From the NCBI GenBank assembly GCA_017502965.1, contig JAFVTZ010000110.1:1-8397 (forward strand): DNA of 8,397 nt. Direction: 5' to 3'. Every line of letters starts with the position of its first letter. Positions within the stretch are counted from its first letter, which is position 1. Shown here piece by piece: positions 1 through 6,309 of this stretch. A model generated the notes under the pieces. It saw nothing but the letters and a program-made list of their open reading frames with translations, was not told where the DNA came from and made no database searches. The DNA is from Clostridia bacterium (GTDB lineage Bacteria > Bacillota > Clostridia > Oscillospirales > Acutalibacteraceae). A program made the translations under genes and the position numbers.

Positions 1-1019
1 AGGACAGGCATTTTGCAAGAAACGAAAAAAATCCTCTTAGTTGCGATGTTATAATTATTGATGAGGCTTCTATGATAGATGCCCTTTTGTTTGATGACCT
101 TTTAAAGGCATTAAGGCTTTCCTGCAGAATAATTCTTGTCGGCGATTCTGACCAGTTGCCGAGTATAGGGGCAGGAAATGTGCTCGGGGATATATTGGCA
201 AGTGATGTTTTTCCGTCAATAAGGCTTAAAAAAGTTTTCAGGCAGGCGAGTAAAAGCCGTATAATATATAATGCTCACGCTATAATAAACGGAGAAGAAG
301 CCGATTTTTCGGACAAAAATTCTGACTGTTTCTTTATGCGCAGAGCGGACAGGTATTCTTCTGTGCAGACTATAACCGAACTCGTTTGCGAGAGACTTCC
401 CAAGGCATACGGTATTGACCCTGTGCGGGATGTGCAGATACTTTGCCCCTCAAGACTTATGGATACGGGAACGGTAAATCTTAATAATCTATTACAAGAA
501 AGGCTTAATCCTAGAAAAAAGAAAGAGCCGCAACTGAGTTACAAAGGTTTTTATCTGCGCTGTGGCGATAAAGTTATGCAGATAAAAAATAATTACGATT
601 TGCAGTTTGTAAAGGATAACGGGGAATACGGAACCGGTATTTACAACGGCGATGTCGGGTATATAACCGACATTGATGTGAGAGCGGGAATTCTTAAAGT
701 AAGGTATGACGATAAAGTTGCAACCTATTTTTCGGAAGATTTCGGTCAGTTGGAACTTGCCTACGCTGTGACAGTGCATAAATCTCAGGGAAGCGAGTAT
801 GACTATGTTATAATTCCTCTTTGCGAAGTACCTTCAAAACTCAAATACCGCAATCTGCTTTATACTGCGGTTACAAGGGCTAAAAAAATGCTGATTTGTG
901 TCGGAAGTGAGGCAGTCTGGCAGGAAATGGCTGAAAATGACCGCAAAACTTTGAGGTATACAATGCTGAAAAATTATCTTACAGATGGGGACAGAAATGT
1001 TTCTGAAAAGGCTTTCTGA
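1..1019 (+). CDS. recD2: RecD2-like superfamily 1 DNA helicase, C-terminal part (5' end outside window)
   Basis: The reading frame is open from base 3, so the ATG at 72 is internal and the gene begins left of the window. About 338 residues are visible; RecD2 proteins are usually 700-800, so roughly the C-terminal half is present. Helicase motifs appear in the expected order: Walker B (VIIIDEASM, Asp codon at 60-62), motif III (GDSDQLPSIGAG), the FRQA segment after it, motif V (YAVTVHKSQGSEYD) and motif VI (LLYTAVTRAKK) with its arginine finger. The Walker A loop and the N-terminal helix-hairpin-helix region of RecD2 would lie upstream. The family comprises ATP-driven 5'-3' helicases acting in DNA repair and recombination outside a RecBCD complex. 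The 3' end overlaps the next gene (comFC). A RecD/TraA-type relaxase helicase is less likely, because the C-terminus ends soon after motif VI and the neighbours are housekeeping genes. Confidence 0.92.
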   Translation, partial: DRHFARNEKNPLSCDVIIIDEASMIDALLFDDLLKALRLSCRIILVGDSDQLPSIGAGNVLGDILASDVFPSIRLKKVFRQASKSRIIYNAHAIINGEEADFSDKNSDCFFMRRADRYSSVQTITELVCERLPKAYGIDPVRDVQILCPSRLMDTGTVNLNNLLQERLNPRKKKEPQLSYKGFYLRCGDKVMQIKNNYDLQFVKDNGEYGTGIYNGDVGYITDIDVRAGILKVRYDDKVATYFSEDFGQLELAYAVTVHKSQGSEYDYVIIPLCEVPSKLKYRNLLYTAVTRAKKMLICVGSEAVWQEMAENDRKTLRYTMLKNYLTDGDRNVSEKAF

Positions 1020-1731
1020 AATTTTAGTCAGCACCCTTTATCCTGATATATGTGCCGGCTGTAACGATATAATACCCGAGGGTGAATATTTCTGCGACTG
1101 TTGTTATGCGATGTTAGACCGCTGTGAAACAGATAAGTTTTGTCTTAAATGCGGAACGCTCAAGAAAAACTGCCTGTGCAACAGTCGGGTTTACCACTTT
1201 GATTATTGCATATCTCCGCTTTATAATTCGGGTGTTGCAAGACATGCTATGTACAAATTCAAGTTCAGAAAAAAGCGGTATATTTCTGAATTTTTCGCAA
1301 AACAGATGGCACTTTGCGTAAAGCAGTGTTATGACGGAGTTTGTTTTGACGGTGCAGTTTATGTACCGATAGAAAAGGCAAAAGCCTTCAGAAGAGGTTA
1401 CAATCAGGGTCAGGTTTTGGCAGAGGAAATATCAGAAATTCTCGGTATTCCTGTTTTATATGATGCGCTGCTGAGTAAAGGCAAAAAACACACTCAGCAC
1501 GAACTTAAAAATGTTGAAGAAAGATATGAAAATGTGAAAGATGTTTACTATTCAGAGAAAAATCTCGGCGGTAAAACTCTTTTGCTTGTGGACGACATAA
1601 GAACTTCGGGCGCTACACTTGATGCCTGCGCCAAGGCACTTTTAGCCGCAGGGGCAGACCGTGTGTATTGCATTACGGGGCTTATGACTGATAAGAAATC
1701 AAAACTGAAAGGAAAGAAAAATGGCAACTGA
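997..1731 (+). CDS. comFC: ComFC-family phosphoribosyltransferase-like protein with N-terminal zinc finger
   Basis: The protein is about 244 aa. The N-terminus carries a Cys-rich zinc-ribbon region: C19/C22 (CAGC), C33/C35/C36, C43, C49/C52 (CLKC) and C59/C61. A type I phosphoribosyltransferase domain follows, with the family's RRGYNQGQVLAEEI block (132-145), a KHTQ...L...ER..NV block (164-180) and the PRPP-loop signature LLLVDDIRTSGATL (195-208). ComFC proteins take part in DNA uptake in competent bacteria and are also widespread in non-competent ones, where the role is unclear. No comFA is adjacent. Two starts are possible. ATG 985 has no ribosome site. ATG 997, chosen here, has GGGGA at 987-991 five bases upstream, giving a 23-nt overlap with recD2. 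The 3' end overlaps the MreB-like gene by 11 nt, so recD2, comFC and that gene are probably co-transcribed. Confidence 0.88.
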   Translation: MFLKRLSEILVSTLYPDICAGCNDIIPEGEYFCDCCYAMLDRCETDKFCLKCGTLKKNCLCNSRVYHFDYCISPLYNSGVARHAMYKFKFRKKRYISEFFAKQMALCVKQCYDGVCFDGAVYVPIEKAKAFRRGYNQGQVLAEEISEILGIPVLYDALLSKGKKHTQHELKNVEERYENVKDVYYSEKNLGGKTLLLVDDIRTSGATLDACAKALLAAGADRVYCITGLMTDKKSKLKGKKNGN

Positions 1732-2743
1732 AATTGGTATAGATTTAGGTACATCCAAAACGGTTATATTTTCAAGTTCAAAAGTAGTTCTCGAACTGCC
1801 CAATGCGGTAACGGTTGATAATGACAGTTGGGAACCCTTATATTTCGGTGAAAAAGCAAAACAGACTCTCGGTAGAACGCCTGACAGTCTTACCTGTGTG
1901 AGCCCGATAGAACGCGGGGTTATTGCCGAGTATGACATAACCGAGGCTATGCTTAAACATTATATGAAAGAGGCATTCGGAAATAAGATTTTAAGACCGC
2001 AGATAATGGCAACTCTGCCACCTGGTCTTACTGAACTTCAGCACCACTCGCTTGCCAATGTTCTTGAAGCGGCAGGGGGAAGGAATATTTCGGTAATAGA
2101 AAGCCCGCTTGCAGTAGCCTTCGGTCTTGGGCTTGATTTTTCCTCTCCTCGCGGTACACTTATTGTTGATATCGGGGCTGGAACTACCGATGTTGCAGTT
2201 GTATCCCTTGGGGGTATTGCGGCTTGCGATTCTTTTAAAACTGCATCACTCGATTTCGATGCACAGATTATAAGATATATCCGCAGGGAATATAATATAG
2301 AAATAGGTCCTCTCACTGCGGAAAACATAAAAATAAAGATAGGAAGCGCAGTAAAGAGGGATATTGAGGTGGCTATGGTAGCCAAAGGCAGAAATGTTTT
2401 CACAGGTCTTCCCGAAAGTTTCGAAATTTCAAGTACAGAGGTTTACAATGCGATTATAGACACCGTAAACTCTATATGCGATTCAATACGTAAAGTTCTG
2501 GCGTCTACTGACCCCGATTTGGTTGCGGATATCACGGCTGACGGTATGTACCTCACAGGCGGCGGCTCGCAACTGTTCGGTCTTGATGAGAAGATTTCTG
2601 AATATACAGGTCTTAAAGTCACAGTACTTCCTGACCCTGAATACAGCGTTGTAAAGGGAGCGGCAGTAGCGCTGAAACATAAAGAACTGCTGAAAAATGT
2701 TGACTATCAACTGCGTTCTATCAAGGAACTTGAGGTAGAATAA
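1721..2743 (+). CDS. mreB: MreB/Mbl-family actin-like protein, divergent nucleotide site
   Basis: The protein is 340 aa, the normal MreB length. The start at 1721 follows an AAAGGA ribosome site with about 8 nt spacing. Recognisable MreB blocks are phosphate-1 IGIDLGTSKT (5-14), GRTPDSL (51-57), a GVIAEYDIT segment (66-74), phosphate-2 IVDIGAGTTDVAVVSLGGI (148-166), IKIGSA (205-210) and the adenosine motif LTGGG (278-282). MreB homologues polymerise under the membrane and direct lateral cell-wall synthesis. Several conserved positions differ from E. coli and B. subtilis MreB. The IEEP motif reads IESP at 126-129, replacing the glutamate equivalent to E. coli E143. The IGGGTT motif reads IGAGTT, and the GGD before FD reads ASL (175-177). 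No mreC or mreD follows. It may be a paralogue (Mbl/MreBH-like or a further branch) rather than the main MreB. Family membership is secure; exact orthology is not. Confidence 0.87.
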   Translation: MATEIGIDLGTSKTVIFSSSKVVLELPNAVTVDNDSWEPLYFGEKAKQTLGRTPDSLTCVSPIERGVIAEYDITEAMLKHYMKEAFGNKILRPQIMATLPPGLTELQHHSLANVLEAAGGRNISVIESPLAVAFGLGLDFSSPRGTLIVDIGAGTTDVAVVSLGGIAACDSFKTASLDFDAQIIRYIRREYNIEIGPLTAENIKIKIGSAVKRDIEVAMVAKGRNVFTGLPESFEISSTEVYNAIIDTVNSICDSIRKVLASTDPDLVADITADGMYLTGGGSQLFGLDEKISEYTGLKVTVLPDPEYSVVKGAAVALKHKELLKNVDYQLRSIKELEVE

Positions 2744-2750
2744 TTTTATC

Positions 2751-2773
2751 ACTTTAAATCGTTAAAGTTTTTT
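2751..2773 (+). terminator. Candidate intrinsic terminator after the MreB-like gene
   Basis: ACTTTAA (2751-2757) and TTAAAGT (2762-2768) are perfect inverted repeats around the loop ATCG, followed by an uninterrupted T-run (2768-2773). The position, just after the stop codon at 2743 and just before a new promoter, fits an operon end. The 7-bp stem has only one G-C pair, so termination may be weak or partial. Confidence 0.5.
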
Positions 2774-2784
2774 CGTAAAATGGC

Positions 2785-2813
2785 TTGACAAACGGGTTTT
2801 AATGGTGTAAAAT
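2785..2813 (+). promoter_or_regulatory. Sigma-A-type promoter of the aromatic amino-acid operon
   Basis: TTGACA (2785-2790) and TAAAAT (2808-2813) are separated by 17 bp: a perfect -35, and a -10 one base from consensus. The transcript would start near 2819-2821, about 10 nt before the leader peptide's Shine-Dalgarno. It lies between the candidate terminator of the previous operon and the leader, so it should drive the aminotransferase-pheA-aroB-aroC-aroE/aroK operon. I see no inverted repeat over it that clearly marks a repressor operator. Confidence 0.85.
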
Positions 2814-2844
2814 AGCCTATATCGTTTTAAGGGAGGCGGACAGT

Positions 2845-2907
2845 TTGTTTATAAATTATGTATTTCGATTTTATTACAATAAAGAGGTCTGCCTGTACTC
2901 AGAATAA
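2845..2907 (+). CDS. Aromatic-rich leader peptide (20 codons, TTG start)
   Basis: This short reading frame starts at TTG 2845 and stops at TAA 2905-2907. A strong Shine-Dalgarno GGGAGG (2831-2836) lies 8 nt upstream, ideal spacing. With TTG read as Met, the peptide is MFINYVFRFYYNKEVCLYSE. Phe occupies positions 2, 7 and 9 and Tyr positions 5, 10, 11 and 18, so 7 of 20 codons specify the end products of the operon that follows. Its likely role is as a sensor: translation speed through the FRFYY cluster (2863-2877) would report charged tRNA-Phe and tRNA-Tyr to the downstream hairpins. Low-G+C DNA encodes Phe and Tyr readily by chance, so composition alone is weak evidence. The start signal, stop position, alternative hairpins and operon content together make the case. 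An overlapping ATG frame from 2858 has no ribosome site at a usable distance. Confidence 0.65.
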   Translation: MFINYVFRFYYNKEVCLYSE

Positions 2908-2946
2908 CATAAGTTTTTCAGCTTGTGTTCCTTGAATTATACAGAC

Positions 2947-2998
2947 AGCCTGCTTTTCGTTATGCTTTTGTATACGATTTGCAGGCTTTATTATTTTT
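2947..2998 (+). terminator. Attenuator terminator upstream of the aminotransferase
   Basis: The lower stem AGCCTGC (2947-2953) with GCAGGCT (2981-2987) is 7 perfect pairs, five of them G-C. A symmetric TTT/TTT internal loop follows, then an upper stem of 2957-2965 with 2970-2977 (8 bp, T2961 bulged, one G-U) capped by TTTT. The T-rich tail TTTATTATTTTT (2987-2998) follows at once. The hairpin sits between the promoter and the first structural gene of the same operon, so it would be conditional. It ends just before the AAGGAG ribosome site of the aminotransferase (3005-3010). Confidence 0.82.
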
Positions 2999-3017
2999 AA
3001 ATATAAGGAGAAATAAT

Positions 3018-4202
3018 ATGATATCTCAGAAAATGACCGAACTCGGACTTAAGCGTTCGGTAATACGCGAAATTTTTGAATACGGAAATAAAAGAAGAGC
3101 AGAAATAGGTGCTGAAAATGTTTTTGATTTCAGTCTTGGAAATCCGAGTATTCCTGCCCCCGAAGCGGTTAACAACACTATGAAAAGGCTTATAGAAGAA
3201 AAAGACCCTATTGCGCTTCACGGTTATACTTCGGCTCAGGGCGCCCTTCCTGTAAGGCAGGCTATTGCTGATGATATAAATAAGCGTTTTAATGCGGGTG
3301 CTACTCCCGACCTTCTTTATATGACCTGCGGAGCGGCGGCTTCTCTTACCATCACCCTTAATGCTATTGTAAACGAGGGTGACGAGGTTATAGTTTTAGC
3401 ACCGTTTTTCCCTGAATACAGAGTTTTTGCCGAAAAAGCAGGCGCAAAAGTAACTGTTGTTAAGTGCAGAGAGAGTGATTTGCAGATAGATTTTTGTGCT
3501 TTAGATAAAGCGATAAATGCGAGAACGAAGGCTATTATTGTAAATTCTCCCAATAATCCGAGCGGTGTAGTTCTGAGTGAGGATACAATAAAAGAACTTT
3601 GCGAACTTCTTAATAAAAAATCAAAGGAATATGAAAATGATATTTTCATTATTGCTGACGAGCCTTACCGCGAACTGGTTTACGGCGATGTATTTGTTCC
3701 CTTTATTCCGAATTATTATGACAATACAGTAGTTTGCTATTCGTTCAGTAAATCTCTGTCACTCCCCGGAGAGAGAATAGGTTATATATTTGTTTCTCCT
3801 AAAGTTTGTGACTGCAAAAATGTATATGCCGCTGTTTGCGGAGCGGGAAGAGCATTAGGATTTGTCTGCGCTCCGAGTCTTCTTCAGTATACCGTTGCCG
3901 AATGTCTCGGTATGACAGCAGATATCTCTGTTTATGATAAAAACAGAAATCTGCTTTACAATGCGCTTACTGAATACGGCTATGAGGCTGTCCGTCCTGA
4001 CGGAGCATTTTATCTTTTCGTAAAATCTCCTGAAAAGGATGCCGCCGCATTTTGCGAAAGGGCAAAAAAATATGAAATACTCATAGTCCCGAGTGACGAT
4101 TTCGGTCTTGAGGGATATGTGAGAATAAGTTACTGTGTCAGCACACAGATGATAGAAAAATCTCTTTCGGGATTCGAAAAGTTAATTGAAGAATACAGGT
4201 GA
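3018..4202 (+). CDS. PLP-dependent class I aminotransferase, probably aromatic/aspartate type
   Basis: The protein is 394 aa, typical of fold-type I aminotransferases. The start is ATG 3018, behind AAGGAG (3005-3010). An in-frame GTG at 2925 is rejected because it has no ribosome site and would run through the terminator hairpin. Family landmarks are GYTSAQG (69-75), the PLP-ring segment NSPNNPSGV (176-184), DEPYREL (214-220), SFSKSLSLPGERIG (242-255) with the Schiff-base Lys at 245, and Arg369 in GYVRISY, which should bind the substrate carboxylate. The enzyme moves an amino group between an amino acid and a 2-oxo acid. As the first gene before pheA, its likely job is converting phenylpyruvate to phenylalanine, possibly also 4-hydroxyphenylpyruvate to tyrosine. 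Motifs do not fix substrate choice: aspartate, alanine or prephenate are possible. The stop is 4 nt before pheA. Confidence 0.9.
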   Translation: MISQKMTELGLKRSVIREIFEYGNKRRAEIGAENVFDFSLGNPSIPAPEAVNNTMKRLIEEKDPIALHGYTSAQGALPVRQAIADDINKRFNAGATPDLLYMTCGAAASLTITLNAIVNEGDEVIVLAPFFPEYRVFAEKAGAKVTVVKCRESDLQIDFCALDKAINARTKAIIVNSPNNPSGVVLSEDTIKELCELLNKKSKEYENDIFIIADEPYRELVYGDVFVPFIPNYYDNTVVCYSFSKSLSLPGERIGYIFVSPKVCDCKNVYAAVCGAGRALGFVCAPSLLQYTVAECLGMTADISVYDKNRNLLYNALTEYGYEAVRPDGAFYLFVKSPEKDAAAFCERAKKYEILIVPSDDFGLEGYVRISYCVSTQMIEKSLSGFEKLIEEYR

Positions 4203-4206
4203 AAAT

Positions 4207-5295
4207 ATGACAGGTCTTGAAAAAGCAAGGCAAACAATAAATGAAGTTGATAAAGAAATGGCGAAACTTTTTTGCCGCCGTATGGATGCAGTGAAAGAGG
4301 TTGCTGAATATAAGCGTCTTCACGGGATTCAGGTAAGTGACCCTGCCCGCGAAGCAGAGGTTATCGCAAAAAACAGTAAGATGGTGGAAGACGAGGAGTT
4401 TAAGTCCTATTATATTGATTTTTTACAGCATAATATGGATATTTCCAAAAACTATCAGCACCGTTTACTGGAAGGTATGAAGGTGGCATACAGCGGAGTT
4501 GTAGGAGCATTCGCCAATATCGCCGCTAAAAAGGTTTTTCCTGATGCAATTGCCGTGCCTTACAGCGATTTTAAATCGGCTTACAATTCGGTTGTAAACG
4601 GAGAGAGTGACTGCGTTATTCTGCCTATAGAAAACAGTTATAACGGCGATGTCGGTCAGGTTATGGACCTTGCCTTTTTCGGACCTTTACATATAAACGG
4701 AATTTATGATATTTCGGTAGTTCAGAATCTTCTTGTTGTAAAGGGAACTACACTTGACGAGGTAAAGACTGTTATAAGTCACCCTCAGGCTTTGGGGCAG
4801 TGCGCGGAATTTATTAAGAAACATGGGTTTAAAACCGAAGAAGCGGTTAATACCGCAGTTGCGGCAAAGCAGGTTGCAGAGTCGGGAAGACACGATATTG
4901 CGGCTATTGCAAGCGATGATGCGGCTTTGGAATATGGGCTTAAAAATCTTGTTGCCCATATAAATTCAAGCGGTAATAACACCACCCGTTTTGCGGTATT
5001 TTCAAGGAGCGCAAAAGCACCTTCAAAAGAGGACAAGCATTTTATAATGCTGTTTACCGTAACTAATGAGGCAGGTTCTCTCGGTAAAGCAATTTCGATT
5101 ATAGGGGAGAACGGATTCAACCTTAAAGCGCTCAAAAGCCGACCTACAAAAGACCTTATCTGGAGTTATTATTTCTTTGTTGAGGGTGAGGGCAATATCA
5201 ATAGTGATGAGGGTAAAAAGATGCTCGAAGAACTAAAGGAAAAATGCAGTGAAATCAAGGTTATCGGCAGTTTTGAAAAGGAAATTTCTTTGTGA
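4207..5295 (+). CDS. pheA: Bifunctional chorismate mutase / prephenate dehydratase (P-protein)
   Basis: The protein is 362 aa with three domains. Residues 1-90 form an AroQ-type helical chorismate mutase, with likely active-site residues R8, R25, K36, D45, R48 and Q84 by analogy with the E. coli enzyme. Residues 92-270 are prephenate dehydratase, seen in LPIENSYNGDVGQVMDL (139-155), SHPQALGQC (191-199) and the catalytic TRF motif (T260-F262). An ACT domain from about 276 carries AGSLGKAI (289-296) and KSRP (310-313), matching the Phe-binding GALV and ESRP motifs with changes. It converts chorismate to prephenate and then to phenylpyruvate; the ACT domain normally gives feedback inhibition by Phe. 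ATG 4207 is chosen because AGGTGA (4197-4202) precedes it. An in-frame ATG at 4186 inside the aminotransferase lacks such a site. The ribosome site includes the upstream stop codon, implying translational coupling. Confidence 0.95.
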   Translation: MTGLEKARQTINEVDKEMAKLFCRRMDAVKEVAEYKRLHGIQVSDPAREAEVIAKNSKMVEDEEFKSYYIDFLQHNMDISKNYQHRLLEGMKVAYSGVVGAFANIAAKKVFPDAIAVPYSDFKSAYNSVVNGESDCVILPIENSYNGDVGQVMDLAFFGPLHINGIYDISVVQNLLVVKGTTLDEVKTVISHPQALGQCAEFIKKHGFKTEEAVNTAVAAKQVAESGRHDIAAIASDDAALEYGLKNLVAHINSSGNNTTRFAVFSRSAKAPSKEDKHFIMLFTVTNEAGSLGKAISIIGENGFNLKALKSRPTKDLIWSYYFFVEGEGNINSDEGKKMLEELKEKCSEIKVIGSFEKEISL

Positions 5296-5310
5296 TTTGG
5301 AGAAAAAGGT

Positions 5311-6309
5311 ATGATAATTCCCGTAAAGACCTCTACAGGTGGATATAATATTGTTTTAAAACGGGGCGCAATAAAAGAACTGTCGGGGCATTTAAACCTT
5401 GACCGCAAGGTGCTTGTTGTTACTGACAGCGGTGTTCCGCAAGAGTATTCAAAAACGGTAGCAGAGCAGTGCAAAACCCCTTTTATTGTGACAATAGAAC
5501 AGGGAGAAAAATCCAAAAACTTTGACAACTTTAAAATGCTGCTTTCCAAAATGGTGGAATATGGGTTTACAAGAAGTGACTGTGTTGTAGCAGTAGGCGG
5601 CGGAGTTGTCGGAGATATGGCAGGCTTTGTTGCGGCAAGTTTTATGCGCGGTGTGGATTTTTACAATATCCCCACAACTGTGCTTTCTCAGGTAGATTCT
5701 TCTATTGGCGGCAAGGTTGCAATAGATTTTGAGGGATATAAAAATATTGTAGGCGCATTTTATCCGCCAAAGGCTGTAATAATTGATTCTGATACCCTTA
5801 AAACGCTTGACAGCCGCCAGATTTCAAACGGTCTTGCAGAGTCGGTTAAAATGTCGCTGACATCTGATAAAGAACTGTTTTCAATATTTGAAACCGAAAA
5901 TTTAATGGAAAATATTGACCGCATTATAGAAGCATCCCTTAAAATCAAGCGTTATGTTGTAGAGCAGGATGAAAAAGAGCAGGGGCTCAGAAAAATTCTT
6001 AATTTCGGGCACACTTTAGCTCACGCGGTTGAAAGCGAAAATGAAATGCAGAATCTCTATCACGGCGAATGTGTGGCAATAGGAATGATTCCGATGTGTT
6101 CGGAGTCTGTAAGAAATAGGCTTATACCTGTTCTTAAAAAGTTAAATCTTCCAACAAGTGTAAGTTATGATACAGATAAAATTTTAGAGGCTGTAAGCCA
6201 TGATAAAAAAATGTCGGGCAGTGAAATAACTGTAGTTTATGTGCCCGAAATAGGCGAGTTTGAAATGAAGACAATGCCGCTCGGCAAAATCAAAGAGGTG
6301 TTAAAATAA
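5311..6309 (+). CDS. aroB: 3-dehydroquinate synthase
   Basis: The protein is 332 aa, slightly short for AroB (about 340-370). It catalyses the second shikimate-pathway step, converting DAHP to 3-dehydroquinate, with NAD and a divalent metal. Motifs are the glycine-rich NAD loop VAVGGGVVGDMAGF (93-106), the IPTTVLSQVDSSIGGKVAID block (120-139) with its conserved Lys, and three metal ligands: E177 (GLAESVK), H234 (FGHTLAH) and H251 (YHGECVAIGM). GGAG (5299-5302) precedes the ATG by 8 nt, and 15 nt separate it from pheA, the widest junction in this operon. Its TAA overlaps the aroC start by 1 nt. No unusual residues were noticed at the active-site motifs. A 2-deoxy-scyllo-inosose synthase or other sugar-phosphate cyclase is unlikely in this operon. 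Confidence 0.96.
   Translation: MIIPVKTSTGGYNIVLKRGAIKELSGHLNLDRKVLVVTDSGVPQEYSKTVAEQCKTPFIVTIEQGEKSKNFDNFKMLLSKMVEYGFTRSDCVVAVGGGVVGDMAGFVAASFMRGVDFYNIPTTVLSQVDSSIGGKVAIDFEGYKNIVGAFYPPKAVIIDSDTLKTLDSRQISNGLAESVKMSLTSDKELFSIFETENLMENIDRIIEASLKIKRYVVEQDEKEQGLRKILNFGHTLAHAVESENEMQNLYHGECVAIGMIPMCSESVRNRLIPVLKKLNLPTSVSYDTDKILEAVSHDKKMSGSEITVVYVPEIGEFEMKTMPLGKIKEVLK

Larger units (their letters stand above)
2820..2999 (+). promoter_or_regulatory. Candidate ribosome-mediated attenuator leader (Phe/Tyr)
   Basis: The leader can fold in mutually exclusive ways. Segment 1 (2834-2841, AGGCGGAC) pairs with segment 2 (2887-2894, GTCTGCCT) in 8 bp with one G-U, burying part of the leader peptide's ribosome site. 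Segment 2, taken as 2885-2897, can instead pair with segment 3 (2940-2951) in about 12 bp, with T2888 bulged and one C-A mismatch. That pairing consumes five of seven bases of the terminator's 5' arm (2947-2953). Segment 3:4 is the terminator. The leader peptide stop codon (2905-2907) lies 8 nt after segment 2, so a ribosome finishing the peptide would cover segment 2 and let the terminator form. A ribosome held at the Phe-Tyr-Tyr codons (2869-2877) should leave most of segment 2 free to form the antiterminator. All pairings were found by eye; the mechanism is inference. Confidence 0.68.

Noticed and set aside
1124..1321. Small plus-strand ORF inside comFC in another frame
   Set aside because: It is fully contained in comFC and shows no recognisable domain, so it is a shadow frame.
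2038..2403. Long minus-strand ORF opposite the MreB-like gene, and similar minus-strand ORFs elsewhere
   Set aside because: They lie wholly opposite clear genes, show no recognisable domain and follow from codon bias of the plus strand.
2858..2935. Alternative short ORF from ATG 2858 (25 codons)
   Set aside because: The only good Shine-Dalgarno (2831-2836) is about 21 nt away, too far. The TTG frame at 2845 fits it at 8 nt.
2820..2999. Free-standing small RNA such as 6S RNA
   Set aside because: Promoter-to-terminator length (about 180 nt) would fit, but the two ends do not pair as 6S RNA does, and the leader peptide plus alternative stems next to pheA are better explained by attenuation. 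A stable terminated transcript with its own role cannot be excluded.
2925..3017. N-terminal extension of the aminotransferase from GTG 2925
   Set aside because: It has no Shine-Dalgarno, runs through the terminator hairpin and T-run, and does not resemble aminotransferase sequence. ATG 3018 has AAGGAG at good spacing.
2814..3017. T-box riboswitch for an aromatic amino acid
   Set aside because: No sequence like the T-box antiterminator core (AGGGTGGNACCGCG) is present, and the leader is shorter than usual for T-boxes.
4186..4206. pheA start at ATG 4186 inside the aminotransferase gene
   Set aside because: No ribosome site precedes it, whereas ATG 4207 has AGGTGA immediately upstream and begins at the normal chorismate mutase N-terminus.
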